Shown here: positions 25,854 through 36,412 of the stretch, in pieces
Layout: each line of letters begins with the position of its first letter
Position numbering within the stretch: position 1 is the first letter of the stretch
DNA from: Acetivibrio sp. MSJd-27
GTDB taxonomy: Bacteria; Bacillota; Clostridia; UMGS1840; HGM11507
NCBI RefSeq assembly: GCF_018918095.1
Contig: NZ_JAHLPV010000001.1
Coordinates: forward strand, 124,001 to 188,000
DNA length: 64,000 nt
Direction of reading: 5' to 3'
Translations under genes and position numbers: made by a program
The notes under the pieces: model-generated
Told to the model about the DNA's origin: nothing
Seen by the model: the letters and a program-made list of their open reading frames with translations, nothing else
The model's database searches: none

Positions 25854-27761
25854 ATGGACAAAAGAAACAAAAAGCCCCCGAAAAAGGAAACCCCGCTCTC
25901 CCTTTTTTTAAAGGGGCAGAATTTTAAGGCATATGAGTTTTTAGGCTGTCACCGTCACACACGGGATGAAAAGGACGGTTTTGTGTTCCGGGTATGGGCG
26001 CCTCATGCAAAAAGCGTTCGTGTTGTCGGCGATTTTAACGGCTGGGACACGGACGCGAAGCCAATGGAAAAGCTTTCCGGAGGTATATGGGAATATTTTT
26101 CCGCAAAGCCGGAAATCTATGATTGTTACAAATATTATATTGAGAGGGCGGACGGCTCCTTTGTCTATAAAAGCGATCCCTATGCCTTTCATATGGAAAC
26201 CCGTCCGGCCAACGCCAGCAAAGTCTATCCGCTGGAAGGATACCGCTGGAAAGACAGCGCCTACCGCAGCGGAAAGAGCAACAAAAAATACTTACAGAAT
26301 CCCGTGAATATCTATGAACTTCATTTTGGGTCCTGGAAGCGTCACGAGGACGGCAGTCTTTTCAGCTATCTGGAGATGGCCGACCGCTTAATTCCCTATG
26401 TCAAGAAAATGGGCTATACCCACATTGAGCTGATGCCCATTTCGGAATATCCTTTCGATCCTTCCTGGGGCTATCAGGTGACAGGCTATTATGCCCCTAC
26501 CTCCCGCTATGGGACACCCCTAGACTTTATGAAATTTATCGACCGCTGTCATCAAGCGGGTATCGGCGTGATTCTGGACTGGGTGGCCGCCCACTTTCCG
26601 AAGGATGAAAACGGTCTGTATGAATTTGACGGCCAATGTCTGTATGAATATGCGGACCCTTTAAAAAAGGAGCATCCGGATTGGAATACCCGTATCTTCG
26701 ACTACGGGAAAAACGAGGTCATCTGCTTTCTGATATCCAACGCGGTTTACTGGATTGAAAAATATCATATTGACGGACTCAGGGTGGACGCCGTCGCGTC
26801 CATGCTCTATCTGGATTACGGAAAACGGGACGGACAATGGCGCGCCAACATCCATGGTTCCAATGAAAATATCGAAGCCATCGCATTCCTGCGGAAGCTC
26901 AACACGGCTGTCTTTGAAGCCAGCAAATCCGTTCTGATGATCGCCGAGGAATCCACAGCGTTTCCTATGGTGACCAAACCTGGTTATGACGGCGGGCTCG
27001 GCTTTAACTTCAAATGGAATATGGGATGGATGAACGACATGCTGGAATACATGTCTCTGGATCCTCTGTTTCGGAAAAACAAGCATAAAAACATTACGTT
27101 TTCCCTGACCTATGCCTTTTCGGAAAATTATATTCTTCCGCTTTCCCACGATGAGGTGGTCCACGGAAAGTGTTCTATGATCGGAAAAATGCCGGGGGAT
27201 TACGACGAAAAATTTCATCAGCTGCGTGCTTTTTACGGCTATATGATGGCGCATCCCGGCAAGAAACTGAATTTTATGGGAAATGAATTTGCACAGTTTA
27301 TCGAGTGGGATTTTTCCAAGGAACTGGATTGGAATCTGCTCGAATTCGACCGGCACAGACAGATGCAGGAATTTGTCCGGCAGTTGAATTTTTTCTATCT
27401 GGAGCATGCGGCTCTGTGGCAGAATGACACCGATTGGGAGGGCTTTGACTGGATATCCAACGACGATAATGAACAGAGTATCATCGCTTTCCGGCGGATT
27501 GACAAAAAGAAGAATGAATTGATTGCCGTCTGCAACTTCTGTCCGGTAAAGCGGGAGCATTACCGGATTGGCGTTCCTGTCCCGGGGGATTACTGTCCCG
27601 TGTTTTCCAGCGACGCGGAGGAATTCGGCGGCACCGGGACAGAGCTGGTTACCGTCCAAAGCGACGACATTCCCATGCACGGATACAGCCAAAGCGTGGA
27701 ACTGACCATTCCTCCCGTGTCCGCTGTCTATTATGAAAGAATCAAAAAAAGAAAAAAATAA
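25854..27761 (+). CDS. glgB: 1,4-alpha-glucan (glycogen) branching enzyme
   Basis: A 635-residue cytoplasmic GH13 enzyme that creates alpha-1,6 branches in glycogen. An N-terminal CBM48 (about 25-120; [21 protein letters not shown]) is followed by the barrel. The conserved regions include [10 protein letters not shown] (about 242, where relatives have a His), [15 protein letters not shown] with nucleophile Asp312, IAEEST with Glu365, and [10 protein letters not shown]. The start at 25854 has AGAGGTGG upstream and begins MDKRNKK. A reading that extends 89 residues upstream has AT-rich non-conserved sequence. First gene of the operon; glgC begins 15 bases downstream. Confidence 0.96.
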   Translation: MDKRNKKPPKKETPLSLFLKGQNFKAYEFLGCHRHTRDEKDGFVFRVWAPHAKSVRVVGDFNGWDTDAKPMEKLSGGIWEYFSAKPEIYDCYKYYIERADGSFVYKSDPYAFHMETRPANASKVYPLEGYRWKDSAYRSGKSNKKYLQNPVNIYELHFGSWKRHEDGSLFSYLEMADRLIPYVKKMGYTHIELMPISEYPFDPSWGYQVTGYYAPTSRYGTPLDFMKFIDRCHQAGIGVILDWVAAHFPKDENGLYEFDGQCLYEYADPLKKEHPDWNTRIFDYGKNEVICFLISNAVYWIEKYHIDGLRVDAVASMLYLDYGKRDGQWRANIHGSNENIEAIAFLRKLNTAVFEASKSVLMIAEESTAFPMVTKPGYDGGLGFNFKWNMGWMNDMLEYMSLDPLFRKNKHKNITFSLTYAFSENYILPLSHDEVVHGKCSMIGKMPGDYDEKFHQLRAFYGYMMAHPGKKLNFMGNEFAQFIEWDFSKELDWNLLEFDRHRQMQEFVRQLNFFYLEHAALWQNDTDWEGFDWISNDDNEQSIIAFRRIDKKKNELIAVCNFCPVKREHYRIGVPVPGDYCPVFSSDAEEFGGTGTELVTVQSDDIPMHGYSQSVELTIPPVSAVYYERIKKRKK

Positions 27762-27775
27762 GGAGGCTCACCCCC

Positions 27776-28966
27776 ATGTTAGAGATGAGAAGAAAAGAAT
27801 GTATCGCGATGCTTCTGGCGGGAGGACAGGGCAGCCGCTTAAAGGTGCTGACCGAACACACGGCCAAGCCTGCGGTTCCCTTTGGCGGGAAATATCGTAT
27901 CATAGACTTTCCCCTTTCCAACTGTGTCAACTCCGGCATCGATACGGTCGGTATTTTAACCCAGTATCAGCCTCTTGAATTAAATGATTATATCGGAAAT
28001 GGACAATCCTGGGGTTTAAACCGCAATTTTGGCGGCGCACACATTCTGCCCCCGTACGCGAAGAGCAAAAAATCGGAATGGTATAAGGGTACGGCCAACG
28101 CCATCTATCAGAATATGCATTTTATCGATCTGTTCCATCCGGAATATGTTCTGGTGTTATCCGGTGACCATATCTATAAAATGGACTATTCCAAAATGCT
28201 GGACTACCACAAGGAAAAAAACTCCGAGTGCACCATTGCTGTTCTGGATGTTCCGCTTAGGGAGGCCTCCCGCTTCGGCATCATGAATACAAAAGAAGAC
28301 GGCAGCATCTATGAGTTTGAGGAAAAGCCGGAGCACCCCAAAAGCACCAAGGCGTCCATGGGGATTTATATCTTCAACTGGGATATTTTGAAGCAGTATC
28401 TGATAGAAGATGAAAAAAACGCCGGCTCCTCCAATGATTTCGGGAAAAATATCATTCCCAATCTGCTGGCGGATCACAGAAACCTTTTTGCTTACTCCTT
28501 TTCGGGTTACTGGAAGGATGTGGGGACCATTGAAAGCCTTTGGGAAGCCAACATGGATCTGCTGAACCCGGAAGTTCCTTTTCAAATCAAGGATCCGAAT
28601 TTTAAGATTTATGCCAGAAACTATGCGCAGCCCTCCACCTTTGTCTTTTCCGCCTCGGAGGTGCATAACTCTCTGATTGCGGAAGGGTGCAATATTTATG
28701 GAAAAATTGAGCATTCTATCATTTCAACCGGCTGCAGGATTGCCAGGAACGCGACGGTGACTGACAGCGTGATTATGGGCAATACCGTCATTGAAGAAGG
28801 CGCGGTAGTGCAGTATGCCATCATCGGGGAAAACTGTGTGATTCATAAGAACGTCAGAATAGGAGCAAGCCCGGAGGAAACGGAAAAAGGCTGGGGCATC
28901 AGCGTTGTGGGTGCCGGAAAAGAAGTGGAAGAAGGCAAGATCATCAACGCGAATGAAATCATATAG
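27776..28966 (+). CDS. glgC: Glucose-1-phosphate adenylyltransferase, catalytic type
   Basis: A 396-residue ADP-glucose pyrophosphorylase that makes ADP-glucose from glucose-1-phosphate and ATP, the committed step of glycogen synthesis. The N-terminal pyrophosphorylase signature [29 protein letters not shown] is intact (residues about 14-42, shown in parts: AGGQGSRL and [10 protein letters not shown]). [11 protein letters not shown] near residue 128 holds the catalytic Asp, and [10 protein letters not shown] near 182 the sugar-phosphate Lys. The C-terminal left-handed beta-helix follows. AGGAGG lies nine bases ahead of the ATG. It is followed by glgD, with which it forms a two-subunit enzyme in Bacillus and clostridia. 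Confidence 0.95.
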   Translation: MLEMRRKECIAMLLAGGQGSRLKVLTEHTAKPAVPFGGKYRIIDFPLSNCVNSGIDTVGILTQYQPLELNDYIGNGQSWGLNRNFGGAHILPPYAKSKKSEWYKGTANAIYQNMHFIDLFHPEYVLVLSGDHIYKMDYSKMLDYHKEKNSECTIAVLDVPLREASRFGIMNTKEDGSIYEFEEKPEHPKSTKASMGIYIFNWDILKQYLIEDEKNAGSSNDFGKNIIPNLLADHRNLFAYSFSGYWKDVGTIESLWEANMDLLNPEVPFQIKDPNFKIYARNYAQPSTFVFSASEVHNSLIAEGCNIYGKIEHSIISTGCRIARNATVTDSVIMGNTVIEEGAVVQYAIIGENCVIHKNVRIGASPEETEKGWGISVVGAGKEVEEGKIINANEII

Positions 28967-28983
28967 ACAGGAGTGGTGTTACG

Positions 28984-30099
28984 ATGAAAGCAATCGGCAT
29001 TATTTTTTCAAATATATATGACGCGACCATGGGGGATCTGACAAAGCACCGGACAATGGCTTCCCTCCCCTTTGGCGGAAGATACCGGCAGATTGACTTT
29101 GTTCTGTCCAATATGGTAAATTCAAATATTGCACGGATCGGCGTTATCACAAAATATAATTATCAATCCCTGATGGATCACCTGGGTTCCTGTTCCGAGT
29201 GGGATTTGAACCGAAAAAACGGCGGGCTGTATATTCTGCCGCCCTATGGAACCGGACACACCAGCATCTACCGAGGCAAGCTGGAAGCCCTGTACGGTGC
29301 TGTCACCTTTTTGGAGAAAGCCAACGAAGATTATGTAGTGATGAGCGACTCCACGGTTCTGTGTAACATTAACTTCGAAAAAGTGCTAACCGCACATATA
29401 AAATCCGGTGCGGATGTCACCGTCATTGCCAACCATGAAAAACCTGAGTCAAGCCGTGACAGACAGGATTTAGTCCTGAAAACCGAGGACAATAAGGTCG
29501 TTGATCTGACCGTCAACGATGAATACGATGAGTCGGTATTCTGCGGCATGGGAATGTTTGTGATTGAACGAAAAATGCTTTTAAAGGCGATTTACGATTC
29601 GGTTGCACACGGTCTTTTCCACTTTGAAAAAGATTACTTGCAGCGCCAGTTTCTGGCACACCGCATTACCATCAACGTGTATCCCTTTGAGCGAACGGTT
29701 CTCCGAAACCGCGATGTTTCCACTTATTTCCGGAACAACAGGCTGCTTATGTATCAGGAGGTTCGCAAAGATATTTTCCGCGAGGACGCCCCGATCTACA
29801 CAAAAGTCCGCGACGAGGTTCCCACCTTTTACGGTGAGGATGCCGTTGTCAACAACTGCCTGATCGCAGACGGCTGCACAATCAATGGGACGGTGGAAAA
29901 TTCCATCTTATTTCGGGATGTGACCATTGAAAAGGGCGCCGTGGTCAAAGACTCCATCGTGATGCAGAGCTCCTGTATCTGCGAGGGGGCGGATATCTAT
30001 TATACCATTCTGGACAAAGAGGTACTCATCACTCCCGGAAGAACGCTGATGGGTTCCGAAGCCACACCGCTTATCATCAATAAAGAGGAGAGGGTTTAA
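28984..30099 (+). CDS. glgD: GlgD, non-catalytic ADP-glucose pyrophosphorylase subunit
   Basis: A 371-residue paralogue of GlgC. The N-terminal loop that in GlgC reads AGGQGSRL is here IFSNIYDATMGDLTKHR, so the ATP-binding glycines and catalytic Arg are lost, as is usual for GlgD. The catalytic Asp motif is also changed (MSDSTVLCNINF). SLPFGGRYRQIDF and the C-terminal beta-helix are retained. GlgD modulates GlgC activity in the heterocomplex. It starts 17 bases behind glgC, with AGGAG upstream, and is followed by glgA after 5 bases. Confidence 0.94.
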   Translation: MKAIGIIFSNIYDATMGDLTKHRTMASLPFGGRYRQIDFVLSNMVNSNIARIGVITKYNYQSLMDHLGSCSEWDLNRKNGGLYILPPYGTGHTSIYRGKLEALYGAVTFLEKANEDYVVMSDSTVLCNINFEKVLTAHIKSGADVTVIANHEKPESSRDRQDLVLKTEDNKVVDLTVNDEYDESVFCGMGMFVIERKMLLKAIYDSVAHGLFHFEKDYLQRQFLAHRITINVYPFERTVLRNRDVSTYFRNNRLLMYQEVRKDIFREDAPIYTKVRDEVPTFYGEDAVVNNCLIADGCTINGTVENSILFRDVTIEKGAVVKDSIVMQSSCICEGADIYYTILDKEVLITPGRTLMGSEATPLIINKEERV

Positions 30100-30104
30100 G
30101 ACCA

Positions 30105-31532
30105 ATGAAAATATTATATGCGGCAAGTGAAGCCGCACCATTTGTCAAAACAGGCGGACTGGGCGATGTTGCTTATGCGCTTCCCCAGGCGCTGTCCCAG
30201 CGGGAGGATACGGAGATCTGCGTCTTTTTGCCCTGCTATAAGGCAATCAAGGACAATCCCGCCTATCCGCTGGAATATATCACGCATTTTTCCATGCCTC
30301 TTGCCTGGCGAAATACCTATGTGGGTCTTTTCCGCGCGGTCGTTGACCGTGTGACCTACTATTTTATTGATAATGAATATTATTTTTACCGGGACGCTGT
30401 CTACGGTGACTACGATGACGGAGAACGCTTTGCCTATTTTTCCAAGGCGGTTCTGGAATCTTTGCAATATCTTGATTTTTATCCCGACGTGATCGAGGCC
30501 AACGACTGGCAGACCGCTTTGATCCCTCTGTATCTGAAAGCCTTTTTTTCCGCTCTGCCAGCGTACTGCAATATAAAGACGGTATTCACAATACATAATA
30601 TTGAATACCAGGGAAAAGTGTCGGATGACTTTCTGTCCGAGGTCATCGGCGTGGGAGAAGAGTGGAGATCCGCCCTCAGCTATGACGGATGCATCAATTT
30701 CATGAAGGGGGCCATTGTCCTGTGCGACCGGATTTCCACTGTCTCCGAGACTTACTCCCATGAAATCCGGCATGCCTATTACTCCCACGGTTTGGATCCG
30801 ATTCTGCGGGAGAATGAATATAAAATTCTCGGCATTCGAAACGGAATCGATACGCAGCTCTACAATCCGGAAACCGATCCCAATCTCTACGCCAACTATA
30901 AAGCTGGTGAGACAGAGAAAAAAGCCGACAACAAAAAATTTCTGCAGGAAAAGCTGGGACTGCATTTGAGAAACGATGTGCCGGTGGTTGGCATGATTAC
31001 CCGCCTGGTTGCCCACAAGGGGCTGGAGCTTTTGGAATATGTAAATCACCGCCTGATGGAACTGGATATCCAGCTTGTGGTCATCGGTACCGGAGACGAG
31101 CGTTACGAAAATCTGTTCCGTTCCCTGGCCGCCTCTTATCCCGGGCGTGTATCCGCGAACATCACCTTCGATTCGGCGCTGGCAAGCCAGGTTTACGCCG
31201 GATCCGATCTGTTTCTGATGCCCTCCAAGAGCGAACCCTGCGGATTATCCCAGATGATCTCCATGCGCTACGGCACCATTCCCATTGTGCGGGAAACCGG
31301 CGGACTGGTCGACTCCGTCAGGCCGCTCAATACCCAAACCCTTGAGGGACAGGGTTTTACCTTTAAAACCTTCAATGCGGATGATATGCTGGACGCGGTG
31401 CGGCGCGGCGCAGAGTTCTGCCATGATACTTGGAAGCACCAACAGGTCGTGAAAAATATTATGAGCATTGATCTGAGCTGGCGGCAATCTGCTGAAAAAT
31501 ACCATGAAATGTTTCGCCAGTTGATTTCATAG
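30105..31532 (+). CDS. glgA: Glycogen synthase (ADP-glucose dependent)
   Basis: A 475-residue GT5 enzyme that extends alpha-1,4-glucan from ADP-glucose. The N-terminal AAPFVKTGGLGDVAYALP (about residues 10-28) holds the KTGGL nucleotide-binding loop; DWQTALIPLYLK (about 140) and the C-terminal SKSEPCGLSQMISMRYGTIP (about 375), with the conserved Glu and Gly-Leu, complete the active site. Length is normal for the family. The stop is followed by about 360 bases before glgP, where a MITE-like repeat lies. Confidence 0.96.
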   Translation: MKILYAASEAAPFVKTGGLGDVAYALPQALSQREDTEICVFLPCYKAIKDNPAYPLEYITHFSMPLAWRNTYVGLFRAVVDRVTYYFIDNEYYFYRDAVYGDYDDGERFAYFSKAVLESLQYLDFYPDVIEANDWQTALIPLYLKAFFSALPAYCNIKTVFTIHNIEYQGKVSDDFLSEVIGVGEEWRSALSYDGCINFMKGAIVLCDRISTVSETYSHEIRHAYYSHGLDPILRENEYKILGIRNGIDTQLYNPETDPNLYANYKAGETEKKADNKKFLQEKLGLHLRNDVPVVGMITRLVAHKGLELLEYVNHRLMELDIQLVVIGTGDERYENLFRSLAASYPGRVSANITFDSALASQVYAGSDLFLMPSKSEPCGLSQMISMRYGTIPIVRETGGLVDSVRPLNTQTLEGQGFTFKTFNADDMLDAVRRGAEFCHDTWKHQQVVKNIMSIDLSWRQSAEKYHEMFRQLIS

Positions 31533-31630
31533 GGACATAATCCAAAGATAACGTTGATGACATATAATAAAAAGAGATTCCAAAAAGCAGAGTTATGCCC
31601 GGTTGCGGAGCAAAATTCTGCTTTTCCCTG

Positions 31631-31793
31631 TCAAGTTAGGGAGTCGAACCCTATATGCAGGGTCGCAGAGCAAATTTTTTGTAAGACAAGGAAAAAGTGC
31701 AGATAATCCTGACGGATTGACGAGCATTTTGACGCAGGATTGCGAAAAATTTGCCTGCGGAAACCCTATTGTGATCCACTCTCTAATGCTTGA
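31631..31793. repeat. MITE-like repeat, internally shortened copy
   Basis: A left end AGTTAGGGAGTCGAACC joins directly to the internal words GCAGGGTCGCAGAGCAAATT, GAAAAAGTGCAG and GACGAGCATTTTGACG, and ends with CACTCTCTAATGCTTGA. Compared with the 286-bp copy at 50887 it lacks about 120 bases of the left part. It lies between glgA and the glgP promoter and makes a false N-terminal extension of glgP. Confidence 0.8.
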
Positions 31794-31801
31794 AAGGAAT
31801 G

Positions 31802-31820
31802 ATATGGTTATAAACCATAT
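31802..31820. promoter_or_regulatory. Perfect inverted repeat upstream of the glgP promoter
   Basis: ATATGGTT ATA AACCATAT, an 8-bp perfect palindrome ending 10 bases before the -35 box. It could be an activator or repressor site. Confidence 0.4.
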
Positions 31821-31829
31821 ATTTTCCGA

Positions 31830-31858
31830 TTGCAAAATGGATGGAGATTCTTTAATAT
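31830..31858 (+). promoter_or_regulatory. Promoter of glgP and the GH13 gene
   Basis: TTGCAA (31830-31835), 17-base spacer, TAATAT (31853-31858), with the start codon about 36 bases downstream. It would allow glgP to be expressed apart from the synthesis genes. Confidence 0.6.
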
Positions 31859-31893
31859 TAGTGTGTATCAAAAAGATGAAGGGGCTGACAAAT

Positions 31894-34302
31894 ATGAAAT
31901 TCAATCAGGAAGAGCTGAAAAAGAAATTAAATGAAGAATGTCTGAATTTATTCGGATGCTATATGGCGGAAGCCACAGACAAACAGATTTATAGAACCGT
32001 GTGCAGTGTGGTGCGGGAACTGCTGCAGAAAATGCGCAGAAATTTTGAGCGCGATATCGAAAAAAAGGAAAAGAAACAGGTCTATTACATGTCCATGGAG
32101 TTCCTGGTGGGAACCTCCCTGAAAAACAATCTCTACAATCTCAATGCGGAAGCTGTTTTTGCAGATATTTTGAAGGAACAGAAAATAGATATCAAAGATC
32201 TTTATGAGATGGAACCGGACGCCGGTCTTGGAAACGGCGGTTTGGGCCGTCTGGCATCCTGCTATATGGATTCCGCGTCCTCACTGGGCGTATGTGCAAC
32301 CGGTTTCTCCATCCGTTATGAGTTCGGCATTTTTAAACAGAAAATCATCGACGGATGGCAGATGGAGTTTCCCGACAACTGGCTGGACATGGGGGACGTT
32401 TGGCTGAACGCACGGCCGGATGACGCGGTGAAGGTGCGTTTCGGCGGAAAAATTGCCGAAAGCTTTGAAAACAGGAAATATCAGGCGCATCATTATGACT
32501 ATGACGAGGTAATCGCCATCCCCTATGACATGCTGATTTCCGGTTACGATTCCAAAGCGGTGAACAAGCTGGTTCTGTGGAGCGCAAAATCTTCCAACGC
32601 TTTTGACATGTCGGCTTTCTCCCGTGGGGAATACGTCAAATCTTTAGAGCAGAACACTCTGGCGGAAACCATCTCCAAGGTGCTGTATCCGGCGGACGAT
32701 CATATGGAAGGAAAAATTCTGCGCTTAAAACAGCAGTACTTTTTCGTCAGTGCTTCCCTGCAGAGTATTCTGGCAAAACATATGGAGCAGTATGGAACCC
32801 TTGATAATCTGTCGGATAAGGCCGCCGTGCACATCAATGACACCCATCCCGCTCTCTGTGTTCCGGAACTGATGCGTTTGCTGATGGACGAATACAGCTA
32901 TGGCTGGGATGATGCCTGGAACATCACCAAAGATACACTGAGCTACACCAACCACACGGTGATGAGTGAAGCGTTGGAGCGCTGGAACGAGGGGATGTTT
33001 TCCGCCCAGCTTCCGCGGATCCATCAGATTGTGTGCGAGATCAACCGCCGTCTGCTGATTCAGTTAAACGAGGTGTACGGCGGGGACATCCCAAAAATTG
33101 ATTATATGGCAGTGATCGCCCACGGCGAGATCCGTATGGCAAACCTTTGCCTTGCCGCATGTCACAAGGTAAACGGTGTTTCCAAGCTGCACAGCGATAT
33201 TTTGACCAGCAGCATATTCCATGACTATTACGTTATCATGCCCGACAAATTTACCAACGTGACCAACGGGATTGCATACCGACGCTGGCTATGCCAGTCA
33301 AATCCGAAACTGACCGCCCTTCTGGAGGAGCTGATCGGCCCGAAATTCAAGAAAGATTCCGCCGCCCTTGAGGAGTTGACAAAATATTATGACGACGCCA
33401 GTGTTTTAAAACGGCTGCAGAAGATCAAGCGGGATAATAAGATCGCTCTGGCGCGCTATATTTCACAGGCAAACGGCATCAACGTGGATCCCGCCTCCAT
33501 ATTCGACGTGCAGATCAAACGTCTGCACGAGTATAAACGGCAGCTGTTAAACGCGCTGCACATTCTGTATCTGTACAATCAAATCAAGTCGAATCCCTCG
33601 GCAGACTTCCAGCCCCGCACCTTTCTCTTTGCCGCAAAGGCGTCGGCCGGATATTATCTGGCAAAGCAGGTTATCCGCCTGATCTCCGCCATCGGCAACC
33701 TGGTCAATTCCGATCCGGCTGTGCGGGACAAAATCAGGGTGGTTTTTCTGGAGGATTACAAGGTATCCCTGGCGGAACTTATCATCCCCGGCGCAGAGAT
33801 CTCGGAACAGATCTCGGTGGCGGGCAAGGAAGCCTCCGGCACTGGAAATATGAAGCTGATGATCAACGGCGCGGTCACACTGGGCACACTGGACGGCGCA
33901 AATGTGGAAATCTTTGAACAGGTGGGAGAGGATCATATTTTCCTCTTCGGTCTGAAAGCGGAGGAGGTGGAAGCCCTCTGGAAGAAAGGGTACCAGCCTC
34001 TTCATTACGTGCAGAGCAATCCGGCGCTCAAAGAGGTACTGGATATGCTGATGTCGGATCGGCTGGGCGCACGGTTTGACGATATCGCCAAATCCCTGCT
34101 CACAAACACCTTCGGCGCAGCAGACGCCTATATGACGCTGGCGGATTTCGATGCTTATGCCAAGGCGCAGCAAAGAGTCGGGGAGACTTACCGAGATAAG
34201 CGGAAATTTACCAACATGTCCCTGATGAACATTGCAAAGGCCGGCATTTTTTCTGCTGACCGAGCCGTCAGGGAATACTGTGATGGGATTTGGCACTTAT
34301 GA
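31894..34302 (+). CDS. glgP: Glycogen/maltodextrin phosphorylase
   Basis: An 802-residue GT35 enzyme that releases glucose-1-phosphate from alpha-1,4-glucan with phosphate and pyridoxal phosphate. VYYMSMEFLVGTSLKNNLYN near residue 65 and GNGGLGRLASCYMDSAS near 110 are family hallmarks. EASGTGNMKLMINGA contains the pyridoxal-phosphate lysine (Lys654). The ATG at 31894 has AAGGGG upstream; the longer reading from 31603 runs through the MITE-like repeat and is rejected. Its stop overlaps the start of the next gene (ATGA at 34299-34302), coupling their translation. Confidence 0.96.
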   Translation: MKFNQEELKKKLNEECLNLFGCYMAEATDKQIYRTVCSVVRELLQKMRRNFERDIEKKEKKQVYYMSMEFLVGTSLKNNLYNLNAEAVFADILKEQKIDIKDLYEMEPDAGLGNGGLGRLASCYMDSASSLGVCATGFSIRYEFGIFKQKIIDGWQMEFPDNWLDMGDVWLNARPDDAVKVRFGGKIAESFENRKYQAHHYDYDEVIAIPYDMLISGYDSKAVNKLVLWSAKSSNAFDMSAFSRGEYVKSLEQNTLAETISKVLYPADDHMEGKILRLKQQYFFVSASLQSILAKHMEQYGTLDNLSDKAAVHINDTHPALCVPELMRLLMDEYSYGWDDAWNITKDTLSYTNHTVMSEALERWNEGMFSAQLPRIHQIVCEINRRLLIQLNEVYGGDIPKIDYMAVIAHGEIRMANLCLAACHKVNGVSKLHSDILTSSIFHDYYVIMPDKFTNVTNGIAYRRWLCQSNPKLTALLEELIGPKFKKDSAALEELTKYYDDASVLKRLQKIKRDNKIALARYISQANGINVDPASIFDVQIKRLHEYKRQLLNALHILYLYNQIKSNPSADFQPRTFLFAAKASAGYYLAKQVIRLISAIGNLVNSDPAVRDKIRVVFLEDYKVSLAELIIPGAEISEQISVAGKEASGTGNMKLMINGAVTLGTLDGANVEIFEQVGEDHIFLFGLKAEEVEALWKKGYQPLHYVQSNPALKEVLDMLMSDRLGARFDDIAKSLLTNTFGAADAYMTLADFDAYAKAQQRVGETYRDKRKFTNMSLMNIAKAGIFSADRAVREYCDGIWHL

Positions 34303-36143
34303 GAATTCTGTATAACAGCTGGAAAAGGGCGTTCAAAACGCCCTTTGGCGCTGTGCGTCAGGAGGAATCCTGCCGCATCGAAATCAGAGTACCGAGGCGT
34401 TGCGCCGCAATGACAGTCTCCCTGCTTCTGGAGTCTGACGGTGCTCCGCCCAGCCGGATTTCCATGGCATGGATCGATCTGGACGAGGAGGGCTATGATC
34501 GGTATGCGGCCACCTTTTCCCTTCCCGGCTGCGGACTTTACTTTTATTATTTTGAGATCGAAGAACCGGATAACCGCTATTTCCTGTACCGTCACAAGAA
34601 GACCGAAACCAATATCAGTGAGGGGGAAAAATGGCAGCTCACCTGCTTTTCAAAGGATTACCAGCCCCCCAAAGGGCTGGCCGGTTCTGTTATGTATCAA
34701 ATTTTCCCCGACCGTTTCTATCACGAAACACCATGCGATACATCGGAAAAGCTGAGGCCTTTCACCCTCCATCAAAGTGTTTCGGAGTGTCCCTGCTACC
34801 TTCCGGATGAGAAGGGTGTCATTCAGAACAACGATTTCTATGGCGGAAATCTGGAGGGAATCCGAAAAAAAATCCCTTATTTGAAGGAGCTGGGAATTGA
34901 TATCCTATATCTCAATCCCATCTTTATGGCTTACTCCAACCACCGCTATGACACGGCGGACTATCTGCGCATCGATCCTCTTCTGGGGACGGAAGCGGAT
35001 TTCAGAAAACTTTGCAGGGAAGCACATAAAAACGATGTCAAAATTATTTTAGACGGTGTTTTTTCCCACACGGGAAGCAACAGTGTCTATTTTGATAAGG
35101 AGGGCGTTTTCGGAAACGGCGCTTACCATAACCCCAACTCCCCTTACCGGGAATGGTTTGACTTTCAAATCTACCCGGAAAAGTACACCAGCTGGTGGGG
35201 GATCGAGACCCTCCCCTGTGTTGCGGAGGAGAATCCCGGCTATATGGATTTTATCATCGGCAGGAAGGACAGCGTCATCGCCCATTGGCTGGAATGCGGC
35301 GCCGACGGGTTCCGGCTGGATGTGGCCGACGAATTGCCTGACGGCTTTATACAGGCTCTGACCAAAAGAGCAAAGGAACTGAACCCGGAGGCTGTTATCA
35401 TCGGCGAAGTGTGGGAGGACGCCTCCAACAAAATCAGCTACGGCAAACGCAGAACTTACTTTTCCGCTCCATCCGGTGTGGAGCTGGACTCGGTGATGAA
35501 TTATCCCTTCCGAGACGCTGTCATTGGTGTGATCACCGGGCGTGAAACACCGTTGTCTTTCCAAAAACAGATTCTGTCCATCGCCGAAAACTATCCAAAG
35601 CCCGTGCTGCACGGCCTGATGAACAGCCTTTCCACCCATGATACGCCACGTCTCCTCAGCCTGCTGGGGCAGGACGCTTCCCGTATGACGAGGGATGAGA
35701 AAGCGGTCTTCCGGCTGGACAAAGAGTCCTTTTCCCTTGCTGTAAAACGAATGAAAGCCGCTGTTTTTCTACAGTTTTTGCTGCCCGGCATCCCCTGTAT
35801 CTATTATGGGGAGGAGGCGGGCATGGAAGGCTTTGAAGATCCCTTCAACCGGGGATACTTTCCATGGAATGAAATGCATCCGGAAATTTTTGATTTTTAC
35901 AGGCAGATGATTCGTCTGCATCGGCTTCTTCCCCCGTTGGCGGAAATCCGTTTTTGGGAAGAACCCCAGGAGCAGTGTGTTGTCTTTCATCGCGGAGATT
36001 ACACGGTGATCTGCAATCCGAAAAGCAGCGGCTGCCATATGGAAACCGGATATCTGCGCCCGGTTTATCTGCAAGCCGCCGAAAAAAAGGAACATATGCT
36101 GTATTTGGAATCTTACGGCTTTGCGCTGATGAAACGCCCGTAA
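34299..36143 (+). CDS. GH13 alpha-glucan hydrolase (neopullulanase/cyclomaltodextrinase/maltodextrin-hydrolase type)
   Basis: A 614-residue cytoplasmic glycoside hydrolase without signal peptide. A short N-terminal beta domain (about 1-125) is followed by the GH13 barrel. The four regions are visible: DGVFSHTG (about 250), GADGFRLDVADELP with the nucleophile Asp (about 340), VIIGEVWEDA with the acid/base Glu (about 370), and NSLSTHDTPRLL (about 447). It probably trims or debranches glucans released from glycogen; true glycogen debranching (glgX/pulA) is possible but not shown. The start overlaps the glgP stop by four bases. Confidence 0.88.
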   Translation: MRILYNSWKRAFKTPFGAVRQEESCRIEIRVPRRCAAMTVSLLLESDGAPPSRISMAWIDLDEEGYDRYAATFSLPGCGLYFYYFEIEEPDNRYFLYRHKKTETNISEGEKWQLTCFSKDYQPPKGLAGSVMYQIFPDRFYHETPCDTSEKLRPFTLHQSVSECPCYLPDEKGVIQNNDFYGGNLEGIRKKIPYLKELGIDILYLNPIFMAYSNHRYDTADYLRIDPLLGTEADFRKLCREAHKNDVKIILDGVFSHTGSNSVYFDKEGVFGNGAYHNPNSPYREWFDFQIYPEKYTSWWGIETLPCVAEENPGYMDFIIGRKDSVIAHWLECGADGFRLDVADELPDGFIQALTKRAKELNPEAVIIGEVWEDASNKISYGKRRTYFSAPSGVELDSVMNYPFRDAVIGVITGRETPLSFQKQILSIAENYPKPVLHGLMNSLSTHDTPRLLSLLGQDASRMTRDEKAVFRLDKESFSLAVKRMKAAVFLQFLLPGIPCIYYGEEAGMEGFEDPFNRGYFPWNEMHPEIFDFYRQMIRLHRLLPPLAEIRFWEEPQEQCVVFHRGDYTVICNPKSSGCHMETGYLRPVYLQAAEKKEHMLYLESYGFALMKRP

Positions 36144-36301
36144 AAGGCAATTCATGGCAGGCTGCAGGGCTCTTTTTCTATCCTTCCATGATTCCATCAG
36201 AAGTCATTCATCGTTTTTTCTATATCAAAACAGATTTTGTTTTGTACCGTATCAAATTTACGGAATTTTTTCTAATATGATAAATATTAACAATTTTTTC
36301 A

Positions 36302-36330
36302 TTGCTATTTCATTGAAAAACAGGTATAAT
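36302..36330 (+). promoter_or_regulatory. Promoter of the exported helical protein gene
   Basis: TTGCTA (36302-36307), 17-base spacer, TATAAT (36325-36330), about 80 bases ahead of the start codon. Confidence 0.6.
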
Positions 36331-36412
36331 AGAATCAAATATTTCTTTTTTGCTGAAATATGGAATGACTCGGAAAAATAATTCATTTTTATTGTCGCAA
36401 AAGGAGCCAGTA

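Noticed and set aside
26661-27692. 343-residue antisense frame in glgB
   Set aside because: Shadow of the branching enzyme gene, which carries all catalytic motifs.
31603-31893. N-terminal extension of glgP
   Set aside because: The extra residues are encoded by the MITE-like repeat; the ATG at 31894 has AAGGGG upstream and fits the family start.
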